Assembly: GCF_000247815.1 (NCBI RefSeq)
Contig: NC_021681.1
Span: 20,959,495-21,023,494 of the forward strand
Origin: Ficedula albicollis
Lineage: Eukaryota > Chordata > Aves > Passeriformes > Muscicapidae
DNA length: 64,000 nt
Direction of reading: 5' to 3'
Position numbers and translations under genes: made by a program. The notes beneath the pieces are model-generated. The model saw only the letters and a list, made by a program, of their open reading frames with translations, was not told the DNA's origin and ran no database searches. Below, piece after piece: positions 42,452 through 55,682 of this stretch (the first letter of the stretch is position 1; each line of letters starts with the position of its first letter).

Positions 42452-45400
42452 GGCTGCTTTGTCTGCTCCTGGGCTCTCCTGCTCCTTCGCTCCCCACCCT
42501 CCCTCCTTTCACTTTCACACGGGCAGCGAGGTGAAGCCTATCTCTGGTTCCTGGCAGGTGTTTGGGACAAAATGCCAAAGGCCACAGAAAGTCTGCAACT
42601 GCTTTATAAGAACCTCAGAATCTGCATTTTGCAGGAAAGCTAAATGTTAACTATCAAACCAGCGTCTGGGTGGGAACTTTGCAGCTCTCCAGAAGAGAAC
42701 AACAATTGCTGCCCATGCAGAGCCCCTTGGCAAAACCCTGGCAGAGAACCTCAAACCCAACCCACCCTTCCCCTGCCTTTCCCAAGATTATTCCCAAGGA
42801 AAATGCTTTCTTTCAACACTGCAATTTCAATATTTTGACTGTTTAACAAAAAGGCCTTCTAAACAAAACAAAAGGTTGTTTTGCTTGTCTTATCCTCCCT
42901 CTCCAGCACAAGGAGATAATCTTATCCAGCCACACTCCCAGCTGAGTTCCAAGAAAATATTTGCTCTTTTTTTGCCACGTAAATCAAATAACAGGTATCT
43001 GATACATTTGTAATCAATTTGTTGAAAAAGTACACCTGTCTCTCTGCCTTCAAAGTAAGTTTTATTTCAACACGTACATTTGCAACTGCCAATGACAAAA
43101 ATCAAAGAGAAGACACAGCATTATTTTAAAGGAACAAACAATTGCAACTTAAAAGACTTAATTAGCTCTCCCCATGTTAATATCCATCTGGGATACAGTC
43201 AAAGTGGTCTAATCAATAGTGTTAGAAAATTTTTGTAATCCAGAAGCAATTAAGTCTGTTTTTAAAACTAAAATGTATTGTTTGTTCTTCCCTTTTTGTT
43301 TGTTTTTATAAAAGTACTGAAACAGAAGCACTGAGGGTAAAAAACTAGAAGATAAGTTTTTCAAAGATAATTCAGGCTGGATAAAGTGTGCTTTACTTTA
43401 CAAAAGTAAAATTTTTGAAACAAACTATGCTAATTCAAACAAAAATCTCATTTAGGAGTAAATACATCCCCACAGACACTAACACCCCTCAAAGTAAGCA
43501 TCACATAAGCCCAAGTAAAAGCTGTTTATGTCCTGATTTTGCTGTAGAAGGTAAATCAGACATCCCCCAAATCTCAGCCATCAGAACAGTGAATTCCCAA
43601 AGAAGTTCTCACTTGGCTCTCAGAAATGGAGGAGTTTACAACAAAATGCTCATGCTTGATTCTTGCCTGATTATTACATTAGTTGGGTTAAATCGACCAT
43701 TCCACAGTCAGAAAAGGCTCTTTACCAAGAAAGCAAAGAGAAGAAAAATGAACTTAGGTTTGAAACTCGGCCATTTGTTATTCTATTTCTGTTAGCTTAG
43801 CTGAGCTATTGTTACGTATTCCCCCATAATCAGCCCATGGCCCAAAATTTGCAGTCAGTGGTTCCTACAATTTACCAGGCTCGTCCACCCTACTGTCATT
43901 TGCTGCCAATGAGCTGAAGCTGCCCCTGGCCAGCTCAGGGTCAGTGCAAGGGGTGAGACTCCAGCAGACACCTGGGCAATCTCCCCAGCTGCTCTGTGAC
44001 TTCCAGCTCCAATGCTGAACATCATCCTTGAATTAATTCACTGAGTTTTCACTGCAGAGTATCTTTCAGTGAAAGATTCCACTGAAACATCCGTTTAGTG
44101 GGTGGAGGTTTCCAGCTCTGCTCTAGTGCAGCCTCCTCTGCTCAAGGACAGAGACTAAATGAAGTTATTTTGGTGAGCGGAGAAATGAATAAGTAAGAAC
44201 TTTGGTGGCTTTGTGTTTACTTCAAGAGTGAAAAACCCAAGTGGTCTTTCCTGAAAGCTTCTGTTAGGATAGCTACTGGACAGCAACTGTGCAAAAGCAG
44301 GCATTGAGCTTTTATTAACGGCTCTATTTCTATTTTCTATTTCTATTCCTGCTTTTCAGCCACGGCCATATTAAGAAAAGAGATACCAAAGCTGCACAAT
44401 CCCTTCCTGGGGACAGCAGAGGAGCACATTCAGAAACTCCTCCTTGACCAACAAACTTGGGGAAATCAGAGATTTGGTGCTGAGCTTCTATAAACAAACA
44501 AGTTTGAGTTGCTCCAGTTTTAAAAGACATGTTTAAGGAAACAGAGAGATGAGAGAAACATCTAAAGCATTTCTGTGCTCTCCAAACACCAACTGTCCAT
44601 CTCGTGAAAGCGAAATCTTTAAATAACTAAAAAACTACTAAATATGTTAGTAAATATATTAGTATTACTTCTAAGCATGGGAAAAATCACAATGATTAGT
44701 TTTTACCCTCACTTCTGTATTCCATGAGGTGTCCCCCCACCCCCATGAAGAGAGCTACCAACTCCAAAGAGAACGGAAGTCTACGGCAGTAAAAATAACT
44801 CCTCTCCTCAGCTACTGAGTTCCAGCACTTCCTTCAAGAGTAAGGTTTTGATTTTAGGCTTTTAGCACCTCCAGAAGAATTTTGTAGTTTAAGTTCTAGC
44901 ATTTTCTCACATCACCTTCTGTTAACTCTTAAATATTTTTAAGAATTCAAGGGATGAGAGTGATAGCACTGAAATACTTCTTCCCTTGAAAGGAAGCCTA
45001 CAAGTGGGAATAGCACAGAAAGGACGGAAACTCAAGATTTTTCACACTCCCTCTCCCAACAATGACTGACTGTGAGAAGAGGCTTTCTTGCTTTTATGTT
45101 CTCCTAGAACTGCTTGTTGTGCTCAGTTGTGTGCAATGATTTAAATTGAGTGTTTTGCAAAGGAAGAACTCTTAATTCATTCACCCTCTCCAGAAAGACC
45201 CAAGTGTGAAAGTGCAGCGGCTTTGTTCTGCTCCCCAGGAAAAAAAAAAAACAGAAAAAAGAAAAGTGATTCTTTGTATTTACTGCACATCAAATGCAGT
45301 ATTTCTTAGTCTAAAGAATGCATTTGACAGTCAGTGAACAGAAACATAATTTGATGATTGTAGTGATCAGGGCTAAGAAAGAGACAATTCAGTTATTACG

Positions 45401-47944
45401 CTGTGCATGAAGCATGGCAAGCAGATCACTGCATCATCCTGCTGACACCATGGATGACTACAAGCCTAAATTCCATGTCATTAGAAACAGAGCACACTCC
45501 ACCAATAGTGCTGGGAATTGGCAGAGAATATTAATTTTGTCACAAGTTTCCTAGAGTAAGTCTGCAAGGCTAGAGAGGCCCTCACAACTGAAAGCCTTCA
45601 GAAAAGCAAAGGTTTCCTCTGTGTGCTGGCCCAAAGGCTTTCAGGACTCTTACCGAATAATACTGTTATTTTATAGAATTAATGCAAACAAAGCCGTCTC
45701 ACCAAACAGTGCTGCTGTCATTCTTTATTGGTAACATGCTTTGTTACACTAGATACTCTACAAAGGCAACAGAAATACATGCTTTGGAGTTTTTTCCTAA
45801 AGAATATCATTCCAATGTTTCCAAAAGATGAATAAAGAGACACACTTATTACATATGCAGTTGCAGAGATAATAAAAATAATATCTAGAACGGAAACAGA
45901 AGAACTGTGACTATGCAGAGTTCCTTTACACAACTGCTAAGATGACTCTGATCCAGGCTCTGTGAACATTTGCTCCTTGATAACAATCTGTTTTAAAGTG
46001 TATCACAGGACAGAAGCAGCCAGTAAAGTTTCTTGCACTGACCACCTGTCTGGCATCATGGGCTGGCAGTTTTGATGAGATAACAATAACAAATATTTCA
46101 CCTTCAACAGTGGCAGGAGTGCTGGGAGCAAAGGGACAGTGCCAGTCCTGTCTGTCTCACTGAACCAGAGGGGCACAGATTCTGATGTTTATATATTATT
46201 GGTGCTCAGGTTTTCTTGTTAGTGCTGGCTATTTGCTTGTTTTTAAGAGCAACGTGGCTATTTAATTTATCTCATGAAAAATGGTACAGCAAAAGGAAAA
46301 TCACTATTTGGTTTGCCTCTAAATTACAAGCAGTTGTTTAGGCTACAACCTCAATTAAAACAGGAGATATTTTCTTCCACAATTAAAATAGACTAAGCAC
46401 AAAGGAAAGGATAACCAGTCTCAAAACCCACACTGAAAAAGTTTTTCAGTGTCTATGCAAATGATGCACTAAAAGATAGGGTGAGTGCCAGCAGCAGAGA
46501 ACTTGCACAGCCAGCACTGAGCAGTGAGCAAAGCCCAGGAAAGACCGAACTCCATCATGGATGAGCAGCTCATCCCATATTCCTCATCTTGTCCAAGTTT
46601 TATTCCCAACTCCAACAGTGCTAACCACTTTTTCACCAGTTACAAAGATGCTGTGGTATAAAACTTCACACAGACGCAACCATCACCTCTTTGGAACTTA
46701 GTGAGAAACAAAATTTATTTGTTCCTATCTATTTCTATTTATTTAATCACAGGTAACTACGAAAGGGACCAGAAAAGGCTCCAAAACACCACTCAGACCT
46801 GCTACTCACTGATGTGGACTGAACACAATTAAGATTTAGGTCTTCCAGACCCCAGAGGAAGTGTTTTCCCCTTTGGCCACTTAGCTGGGGGATGGTTGCA
46901 CAAAGGAGCAGTCTCCTTTTTCACAAGCACATCCAGTGAAATGACTGACATGTTGTTCAAGTTCTCCCCAATCCCTTGCTGAGTGAGAAAATCACATGCC
47001 AAGGGAATTTATTAGTATGCAGAAAAAAGAAGGATTCATTATTTTTTGTTGTTTGGTTAATAATGCATACATTATTTTCACAATACCTGAGTTCTGGGTA
47101 ATTGTTCTGTCTCTCTGAGACTTAACAGTCCTGACATGATTGACAAATATAACACAATTTGTGACCTATTTTACCTTTATGACTGTAAGAAAATTCAACA
47201 TCTCTCCTCCTTCACTCTCAAAATCCTGATTTGGAAGGCTGAAACAAGACCACTTTCCTCACAGAAGTATTTTTCCCTCCATAGAAAACAGGTGCTTTGT
47301 CAAAATGCAATTTTTGAAGTTCCTTTAAATTACATTTTCTAATCAGTTCCCGCTCCTCAGTTTTCACTCCCAGAGCTTTAGCAACCAAACCTCAAAAAAA
47401 AATTTAAAAAAAAAGTTAGCAATCAAAATCAGCCTCCTGACTCACTTCTAATGTTTTATACTTCTAGTTAATGAAAATATAGGTCTGTAGAAAATAAATA
47501 ACAACTCGAGCTTCAGCAGCTTCAGACTTCAGCAGCTGAAGGATGAGTGCACAGAACCAAAGCTGCAGAACACATTATTTTGAAGTTGGTTTGCACAAGG
47601 CAGGAAAAGGAAGGATTAATTTCTCCTGTTTCCTTCTAATTTGGTCTATTCTGTGTTTAATAAAATTAAACTCCTATACAGGTCTGATGCACAGAAGATG
47701 ATACTTTTTAATCTGGGGCTATAAATGGTAGTTATGCAGAGTATACAAAATGCAATAAAAACAAATTTCCCTGTCCTTTGACCCATTTGGTTATTCAGGA
47801 AAACAGTAGAATTAAACCAGTGCTTTTTAAAGATACTGTTTTTTGACTTAAAAAATCTCTTCACAATTTATTTCTACCACCCCTACTTTTGATGAATCTT
47901 GGAGTTATAATTGAAAGCAAAGGAAAAATTGCATGACAAAAGTA
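42452..47944. other. Noncoding stretch, nothing recognised
   Basis: About 5.5 kb of mainly AT-rich sequence. A-rich runs occur at about 45240-45250 and 47394-47413. A short pyrimidine repeat (TCTATTT-type) lies near 44325-44347. No gene recognised and, unlike flanking regions, no tandem duplication seen. Confidence 0.5.
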
Positions 47945-48417
47945 ATCAGCTTAAAAAAAGGAGACTAGAAGAGTGAGGGAATGAAGAGAGTTTGTCAGCA
48001 AGAGAGCTCACGTTATAAACACCAACTCCATCTTGCACAACTAAGAAGCAAACCTTACTATTCTGATATCACATTAGGAAGCACAGAGTCTAGAAACCTA
48101 ATACAGGAAATCAAAAGCTGATCAGCTCTAAGCAGATTAAAAAAAGGAGAATAGAAGAGTGAGGGAATGAAGAGAGTTTGTCATCAGCTTAAAAAAAGGA
48201 GACTAGAAGAGTGAGGGAATGAAGAGAGTTTGTCAGCAAGAGAGCTCACGTTATAAACACCAACTCCATCTTGCACAACTAAAGCAAGAGAGCTCACGTT
48301 ATAAACACTAACTCCATCTTGCACAACTAAGAAGCCAACCTTACTATTCTGATATCACATTAGGAAGCACAGAGTCTAGAAACCTAATACAGGAAATCAA
48401 AAGCTGATCAGCTCTAA
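47945..48417. repeat. Mosaic tandem repeat of three blocks (A-B-C-A'-A-B-B-C)
   Basis: Block A (from 47945, about 52 bp, 'gagtgagggaatgaagag') recurs at about 48132 and 48183. Block B (from about 47997, 'gagagctcacgttataaac') recurs at about 48236 and 48283. Block C (from about 48042 to 48130) recurs at about 48330-48417. Copies differ by few substitutions. The order needs at least two rearrangement steps, such as a long duplication of A-B-C plus local duplications of A and of B. Confidence 0.9.
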
Positions 48418-49689
48418 ATAGAAAAAAAAACAAACAACACATTTAATCCTTACTCTACTCTTTTAGAAAACACACCTCTTCAAAACTGGGTTTAGATTTT
48501 GGCAAGATGAACACTCATCTCTAGATCCATCTAGCACAGCTGGGAAGGGCTGCAGTTTAAGTAGGTCAGCTTGCATTCCAGGCACATATGTAAGCTTTTA
48601 TAACAAATTTACTATATGAAATACAGGGATTTAATATGGAGATGCGTTTTCAAGCCAACAAAGACTTGAATGATGAAATATCTTCAACCCAACGAATATA
48701 GAAGAGCCAGGAAGAATCCTATGAGTCAATATTCAGTCACTAAAGATTGTTACAACAGGAGAGCTGTAAAACACATATATATGTATATATAAAGATATAT
48801 ATCAATGTATATCCTACAGAGAAGCAGTATTATCCTACAGAGGAGCTCACTGTGGGACTGAGCACGCTGTAGAGCAGGACAGGCAGTTCCTGCAATGCCA
48901 CGAGCTGCAATCCACACAGCCCATCAAGCAGAGCATGGCAACAGCTCCCTCCAGAATGGAGCAAAGCAACCAAACTCTGCCCTGACACAGCATGCACCAG
49001 GCCAGACAGGCTCTCTGACACAGACTTTGATCTCACCTATGGACACAAACTGGCCAGAAAAGCCTCTGACTGATATTCCCTCATCCATTTATTATTTTTC
49101 TAGCCAGCAGACTTGCTGCCCTCTTGTGCCAGGTGTGGTTGTCTCCTGAAGCTCCATTCCCTTCACTAGTCCCACTGCTGCCTTTTGAGTCTAAAAGTAG
49201 GAGCCAAGGGATAAAGGGTTTTTATCTGGGCATATAACAGGGATTTTAATGGCGCAACAATTCACCAAGGTGGAATGTGCCAAAATGCACATACACAGTT
49301 TTATTGATCTTGCAAATCAGCATATCTAACAAAGATGCCCTAATGAGAGACTTGAATGAATAGCATGACATCTCCCTATCCCAAAGTTCCCCCTAGATGG
49401 GTTTAATCCTAGTTTACAGGATGTCTTTTAGAGAGGACCTTGGTTTTTCAATACAGCATAGGATTGTCCAGCCTCCAGCTGTGAGGCCTTTGGAATGTTT
49501 GGTCTTCTGGCCTAACAAAATACCAGGACTAAAATATCAGATTTAAGGAATTACAAGTATACATGCTAAGGTACTGAGAATACAGAAGGGGTATATATAA
49601 AAGAAAAGGCAAAAAATCATCATGGCACCACCACAGTAGGAAGGTATCCAGTATCTCCTGCCACATCTCTGTTTCCTGCTACCTAAAAA
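48418..49689. other. Noncoding stretch with an AT-rich dinucleotide patch
   Basis: An interrupted (AT)n patch lies at about 48772-48813. No gene recognised. Confidence 0.5.
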
Positions 49690-50060
49690 ATGTTAATCAG
49701 CCCCTGCAGGGGCAGGCAGAGGGGAACAAGGAGCTCTCCTTGCTGCTGGCAGGCTGTAAGGTGAGCACAGGCTCCCTGAGCCAGGCGCTCCCTGCAGGGC
49801 ACACGTTCACCTGAGCCCAGCTCAGCTCAGCCAAGCCCAGCTCAGCTCCATCTCCTCCTCCCCAGTGACAACCTCGCACACCCCACCTGCCTGCAGCCCC
49901 TGCAGGCACAGCACAGCTCGTTAGTCTGCAGAAAAGCACATTTCATTGGTGTTTAACTACCAGGCTGCAAAGTCAGACGGGCAGGCACTGGGACTGCACA
50001 AAGGTTCTGGCCCAGCACAATCTCCGCGCCCGAGCTGTGCTCCAGACTGAATAAATTCCT
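49690..50060. other. GC-rich islet with CAGCTC-type internal repetition
   Basis: Sequence at about 49805-49855 repeats 'cagctcag'/'cagctc' units; the whole patch is GC-rich. An exon-like segment on the plus strand (49710-49760, 17 open codons GQAEGNKELSLLLAGCK, donor AAG/GTGAGC) can be drawn. In GC-rich DNA such frames are common. No gene is claimed. Confidence 0.35.
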
Positions 50061-50267
50061 GCTTTTTTCCAAACTAGTTGTTAGATCAATTATTTACCAT
50101 AAGTAACTCCCCACACAAAGCCTTTCTAGTGTGGGATAACACTCGTCATTGTTGTTTGCATCTCTGAATCAGCTTTGCAGTACTGCTAAAAAACAGAAGG
50201 AGCTCTATTTTTCCAGAGAGAGTAAAGGCAGCAAAATCTTATTCTCCCCAACTGAGGGAAGGGAGGG

Positions 50268-50454
<187 letters not shown>

Positions 50455-50642
50455 GATAAGAATTATTTTTAGATTAACATTGTTTTCCATTCTCCCCAAA
50501 TCCACAATAAAGTTTTTATTTTTCCCAATTTCAGTTTATCTTTAGAAAACACAGCTGTTGGGCTGGTATTTGCTTGTTTGCAGTTACTGCATTGCTTCCT
50601 ATATTTTCACATGGATTTTTTAAATACAGAAGCAAAATAAGA
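50455..50642. other. Short AT-rich spacer
   Basis: No feature recognised between the purine block and the next tandem duplication. Confidence 0.5.
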
Positions 50643-50781
50643 AAATTAGATCTAAAATGCCAGACCCTTTTTATCCTGTTGTATCATATGCTTTAATCAA
50701 TAAATTGTCATAGGAAATTAGATCTAAAATGCCAGACCCTTTTTCTCATGTTGTATCATATGCTTTAATCAATAAATTGTC
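50643..50781. repeat. Two-copy tandem duplication, 72-bp unit
   Basis: The unit starting at 50643 is repeated from 50715 with two substitutions close together and no spacer. Confidence 0.9.
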
Positions 50782-53700
50782 TCTGTATCTCAAATGGACA
50801 AGATATTATGTAACACAAAACAGAACAGAAGCCAAAATGAAGAATGAGAAACTTAATTTTGTGTCCACAATTAAGAAATTAGAAGCTCACTTTCACACAG
50901 TGCTCATGGTGCACACACAAAAAAAGTAAAATCTTCATTCTTGTCTGCTCTGGATCTTTCCATCACTTTCTGTGGTTCAGTTCCATAAGAAACGAAGTAG
51001 CCCAACAGAAATTACTACAATATGGGTCAGTAAAAGAAGATTAAAACCCTTGCAAAAGTAAGTTAAAAGTGTCAAAACTAGCTGATTTAAAGCATATGTA
51101 AGTTTCCTCAGCCAACATTTCAGTGTACCAATGTTCTAACAGAAAAGTAATACTGAAATTTCCTAAGACAGCAGCAGGCATTTCAACAGAATGCTGAAAG
51201 CATTTAATATACTCCACTCACATTCCTTACTAAAACTGGACAACAGTGATTTAAAGTTGAAAACTATTCCATTTGAATTGCAAATAAAAGAACATTTCTG
51301 GTAACACAACAGAAGTTGGTCAGGCTTTTTTCAACAGAAATGTTTTGCACAGACAGAATAATACAAATGGCCCACAGTTTTTAGAAAGAAAAAAAAAAGC
51401 TTACTTATTGTCTTGGTTCAGTTATAAGTACTTTTAAGGTAATTTGCTATCTTAGAATCTGCTGTAGGGGAGTAAGCAGACAGAAATTTGGACACCCTGG
51501 ACATGACCACAGATTCATCTCAAAATTTTAATTGTTTCTTTCATTGATACAGCTGAGTAAAGCACAGCTTGGAGGCTCTGAATCCAAAGTTTCTGTAACA
51601 CCAGTGCAGATGCAGCTCCTTCAATGCTAGTGGTTAAATTTGGGTTAATGCAATTCTATCCACAGACAATTACACGTGCAGATGAGGAGGAAGAGCAATC
51701 CTGCCCCAGACCAAGGCTGCCCTAAAGAATACAAGTTACCACAAAATACAGTCCAGAGCAGTTTATCCAAACTTCCCATGAATCATCATGAGCCATGGAA
51801 CATTTCTCAATACCCTGTAGCAAACTCAGGGCTTGGAATATAAGTATAAACCATTAAAAAGATAAACAGCAAGTCAGACACCACAGCTGACAAGAGAAGG
51901 AAGAAGAAAGACCATTTTGTTAATGACAATGGCCTCAAGGCTTTGGCTATCCAAACTGAAAAATTTCAAGCCTTTCACCTGATTTTCTGAGCATCTCCAG
52001 TTACAAGGAAGTATTTTCACACAGCTGGCTGCTGCTGTCTGGCCTCTGTGTGTTTGCTTGGGGAAAGAGAGAGAATGGATTGAGCAGAAAAAAAAAAAAA
52101 GGTAGATGAAAATGCTGATAAAAAAAGATTATTATTCCAAGTCTAATAATTAAAAAAGCCTGCAGTAAATTTAATTGATTTCTTTGTAAATTCTATCAAT
52201 AGGTTTCCATGCAAACACTGTTTTTTGACAGCTGGTCAGGTTTCACACTATGCCAAAATGCTCTAAAGTCTCAGCCTTAAGAACAACTATTAACAAAAAC
52301 CCTGAAATCACCAAGCAAAAAGGGAAGCAAGCATTTGGCAAATGACAACTGCTCTTGCCAGTAAGATAGAGGTGTTTGATTTTTTTTGTTTAAGAATCCC
52401 CAAGATGATACAATTGTAGATGTACACACACTTTAACCTCGCTTTTGCCTGGTGTAAGGCATGAGCACAAAATTGCCAGATAGATCTTTTGTCCAACAGC
52501 TCAAAACAAGAACCCGACCTGTTTCCTACAGCTTTGGCCTCATCATTAGGCACCAAAGTTGTTTCTGAGAAACAAAAGAGCAAAGAAAATTACTGTCTCT
52601 AGAAATGTTCAAAATACACCAGATTATGCAGACTCTGCAAGGGAGTTGCATCTTTTTTCTTAATAATTATGTCCCTAGAAAAGAAAAATAGTTACTGGAT
52701 CAGTATTCACTTGATGACGACATTCATGTGGTAATGTCTGTGTAGTTCCCCAAAAAAGTCTTCTAGGGAACACCAAATTACCACCACATCCCTAAGGAAG
52801 CACCACCTATGTACAACCTTACTGCAGCACAAGGAGAGATCCCTCGTGCTGTCACACGTGTTCAAAATCCATTTGAATTGTTTAAGAACAACCTGTACAA
52901 GGTCAGGTCTGTCAGAATCCTCTGCGTGTTCACAGCCTGACATTATTTCTGTGTAAGAAGGGAAAGATGTGTCACTTCAGAGCTGTGTTTAACCACAAAA
53001 AGGCTTCTTCTCAAGGCTGCAATTATAACACGAACCCCAGCTCATTATCTTTTAGCACTAATGATAATTTTCAGAGGGCTCTTGGACTCATAAAACAGAA
53101 CTTTACCTGGCATTAGGTCTAAGAGCTCTCAGTTTTAGGCAAATCTCTTCCTAGACATGGCTCTCATCTTGCAAGCACAATAACTGCCTGGGACAGGAAG
53201 CACACGGTTTCTTCCTTTAAGTAAAACGCTTGATTTGCTTCTATTCCTCTTGTGTTTCTTTTTAGAAGTCAAAATACAGAGACAAAACACGTAAGATACA
53301 AATCTAGCTCAGCCAGGATACATATTGAGGATAAAGTGTGCAACCCCTCAGAAGTCAGCCTTGAGGAGCTCAAGAGATGAGCCAGTGCCAACTATGCAGT
53401 GACAAGGGACCTCAGCCCATCCTCCCAGGTTGCCAGGCAACCATTCCTGTATCCTTGGCTGTATTCATCAGCCATTAAGCACCATCAGCCTCCCTTTCTT
53501 TTCTCCCTCACTCTCAGAGGTGGATGAAGGGGAGGGGGGAGTTAAACAACATGACTTTCCAAGCAGAAGCAACGCTCTAAGTTTTAATAGCTGATAGGTT
53601 TTAGCCAATTCACACAACTCAGATAATTGCTTTGTAGTGAAAGGTACAGCATGATTGCCAGGAATGACTGTACTAGGAAGAGGGTTCTGTTAAAAGTTTA

Positions 53701-54296
53701 CATTACTGGACATCTAATATTATTAAACAATGATGATCTCATGCTGACAGTACTAAAGTGCCTTTGAATTTCTAAAAAAATAAAGCAACAGATGACAGTT
53801 TTTTAAACCCAGAAGAATGGCATTCAACATGAGGAAGTCTGGTCCAAACCGTGTCAAGATAAGTAAAAACCAATTTATCTCAGCAGCAGAAATGTGCTAC
53901 CTTTAACTTATTCCAGGGAAAGAAAGCAGTACTTCAACCACTGGAGGTACTGATCCAGTCCCTGGTGTCAGTGCAAACACAGCCCACCTCTGGGGCAGCT
54001 CTGTCACTCTCAAGCCACAGGCTCAATCCCACTGGCAGGCACCAGCAGGGCAGCCCTGCAGCACAAACAGAGCTGGGCAGTGCAAATGAAGGTGAAGATG
54101 CCTCTCCTCCCAGCCCCAGGCTGGCTTCAGCCAGAGCAGCTCCTCCCAGGGCAGCCCCAGTGTCCCCAGGGGCACAGGGCAGGACACAGCTCTTTCAGCT
54201 AAAGTCCACTCTTGTCTCACCTCATGCTGCCATCCAATAACCAACAACTATTGAATCTTATTGAATCTGACTTGGTTCTAGAAGTACTTGACACTT
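50782..54296. other. Noncoding stretch, nothing recognised
   Basis: AT-rich with A runs near 51389 and 52089. The GC-rich patch at about 53.95-54.23 kb has internal CAGCCC/CAGGGC-like words. No gene recognised. Confidence 0.5.
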
Positions 54297-54410
54297 AAGG
54301 GCAAATCCTGGGCCTTTAAACCAAATACACAACTGAACAAACTATGACAGTGAAAGGACAAATCCTGGGCCTTGAAACGAAATACACAACTGAACAAACT
54401 ATGACAGTGA
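54297..54410. repeat. Two-copy tandem duplication, 57-bp unit
   Basis: The second copy lies 57 bp after the first, with about three substitutions. It ends at 54410, exactly where the next, unrelated duplication begins. Confidence 0.9.
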
Positions 54411-54620
54411 ATATTTCGAATTTATTGTGCTCCTGGGACGTGGGTCTATGGCTCATGTCAGTATCTCAATCCCAGTACTGGAATATGAAGTGGCAGATTG
54501 TTTTTGTGATGTCTAATATTTCCAATTTATTGTGCTCATGGGACGTGGGTCTATGGCTCATGTCAGTATCTCAATCCCAGTACTGGAATATGAAGTGGCA
54601 GATTGTTTTTGTGATGTCTA
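54410..54620. repeat. Two-copy tandem duplication, 105-bp unit
   Basis: The unit starting at 54410 is repeated from 54515 with two substitutions. It abuts the previous 57-bp duplication to give an A-A-B-B arrangement. The unit is divisible by three, so an open frame repeats its peptide; that frame is a by-product. Confidence 0.9.
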
Positions 54621-55603
54621 CTTGCATTGGTTAAATCTGGGGCAAATTTTGCTTGAAAACAAAGCTTTTTGAGTACAGCAACCTCACTGGTGCCTTCATC
54701 CACAGACACAGCAGGGCATGTAAAATCAAGATGTTCCAAACACTGAAAATGACCCATTCTGAGTGATTTCAATGAATGAACAAGACATGCTAAACATTCA
54801 AATCAGGCACAACCATGATAAAGGACACTTAGCTGAGATTAAGAATACTTAGCTGTACTCATAGGCAACTAACTGTTCATAAAGTTTTTTAAATAATTCT
54901 TTTCTGCAGTGACTTCACAAACAAAACAAGCTTGCCACAGCAAGTTAAACAATTCTGGAGGAGAAAGGCTAAAAATATGCAGTTAGAGGATACATTTTCC
55001 ATATACATGAGAAATCAAAGCATATACATATATAATGAAAGCTTTAGAGTGCTGAAAATTAGTCTCTGGTTTGGCTTTTACTTTCCTACAGACATTTAAT
55101 TACCCCTTCATCATTTTCACTGCCTTGCTCCCTATACCAGGAGTATGGTACCATGAAAGGAAAACTGAGAGGAAGAAAAATGCGAATTACCGTTCTACCG
55201 ATTTTGTTTGCAACTGAGCTCCCAACGTACAGGAGCTCAGAGCTGCAACCTGATTTTTAATTATTTATACTTTGTTGCCTTTTTAATTTCATATTTTCCA
55301 TTCAATTAGAATGATCTCTCCTTCATATGCATATTCAATTTTCAGACAAAACCAGCGAGTTGCCAAGGCAGTATGTAACACACATAAGCATCCATGCTAC
55401 TGTCTGTAATTTCTTTTAATTACTGAAGCCATACTCAAATTGCTGGCTTCTGCTTATACTTTATTTTGACTAAATTTTAAGTTTTTCAACTTAACTCCTT
55501 AAAATACTTTCTTTATTCTGAGCACACAATATCCTCACGTTTCTTCCAAGCTGAATAACAACCATAACGAGAAGAAAAGTTAGAAGAGGGTTTTTTCATT
55601 TAC
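54621..55603. other. Noncoding stretch, nothing recognised
   Basis: AT-rich. No gene or transposon recognised. Confidence 0.5.
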
Positions 55604-55682
55604 CTCAAAGCCAAGATGGGATCAGCTTTGTAGAGACTTTGTCACGAAGGCATCTTTTCAATATGGCCTCTACATTAATTCT
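55604..55682 (-). other. Exon-like segment with good splice signals (unverified)
   Basis: On the minus strand 'tattcctcttttgcag' precedes 79 nt ending in GAG/GTAAAT. Only one frame avoids early stops; it encodes about 25 residues (including NVEAILKRCLRDKVSTKLI) and stops one base before the donor. It could be a noncoding or poison exon, a terminal coding exon read through, or chance. Its phase would fit the segment at 63060-63229. Confidence 0.2.

Noticed and set aside
52707..52943. A 78-codon minus-strand frame that might be an old LINE remnant
   Set aside because: No reverse-transcriptase or CR1 tail motif could be recognised.
54344..54634. A 96-codon frame with a repeated peptide
   Set aside because: By-product of the 105-bp duplication; no splice or protein support.
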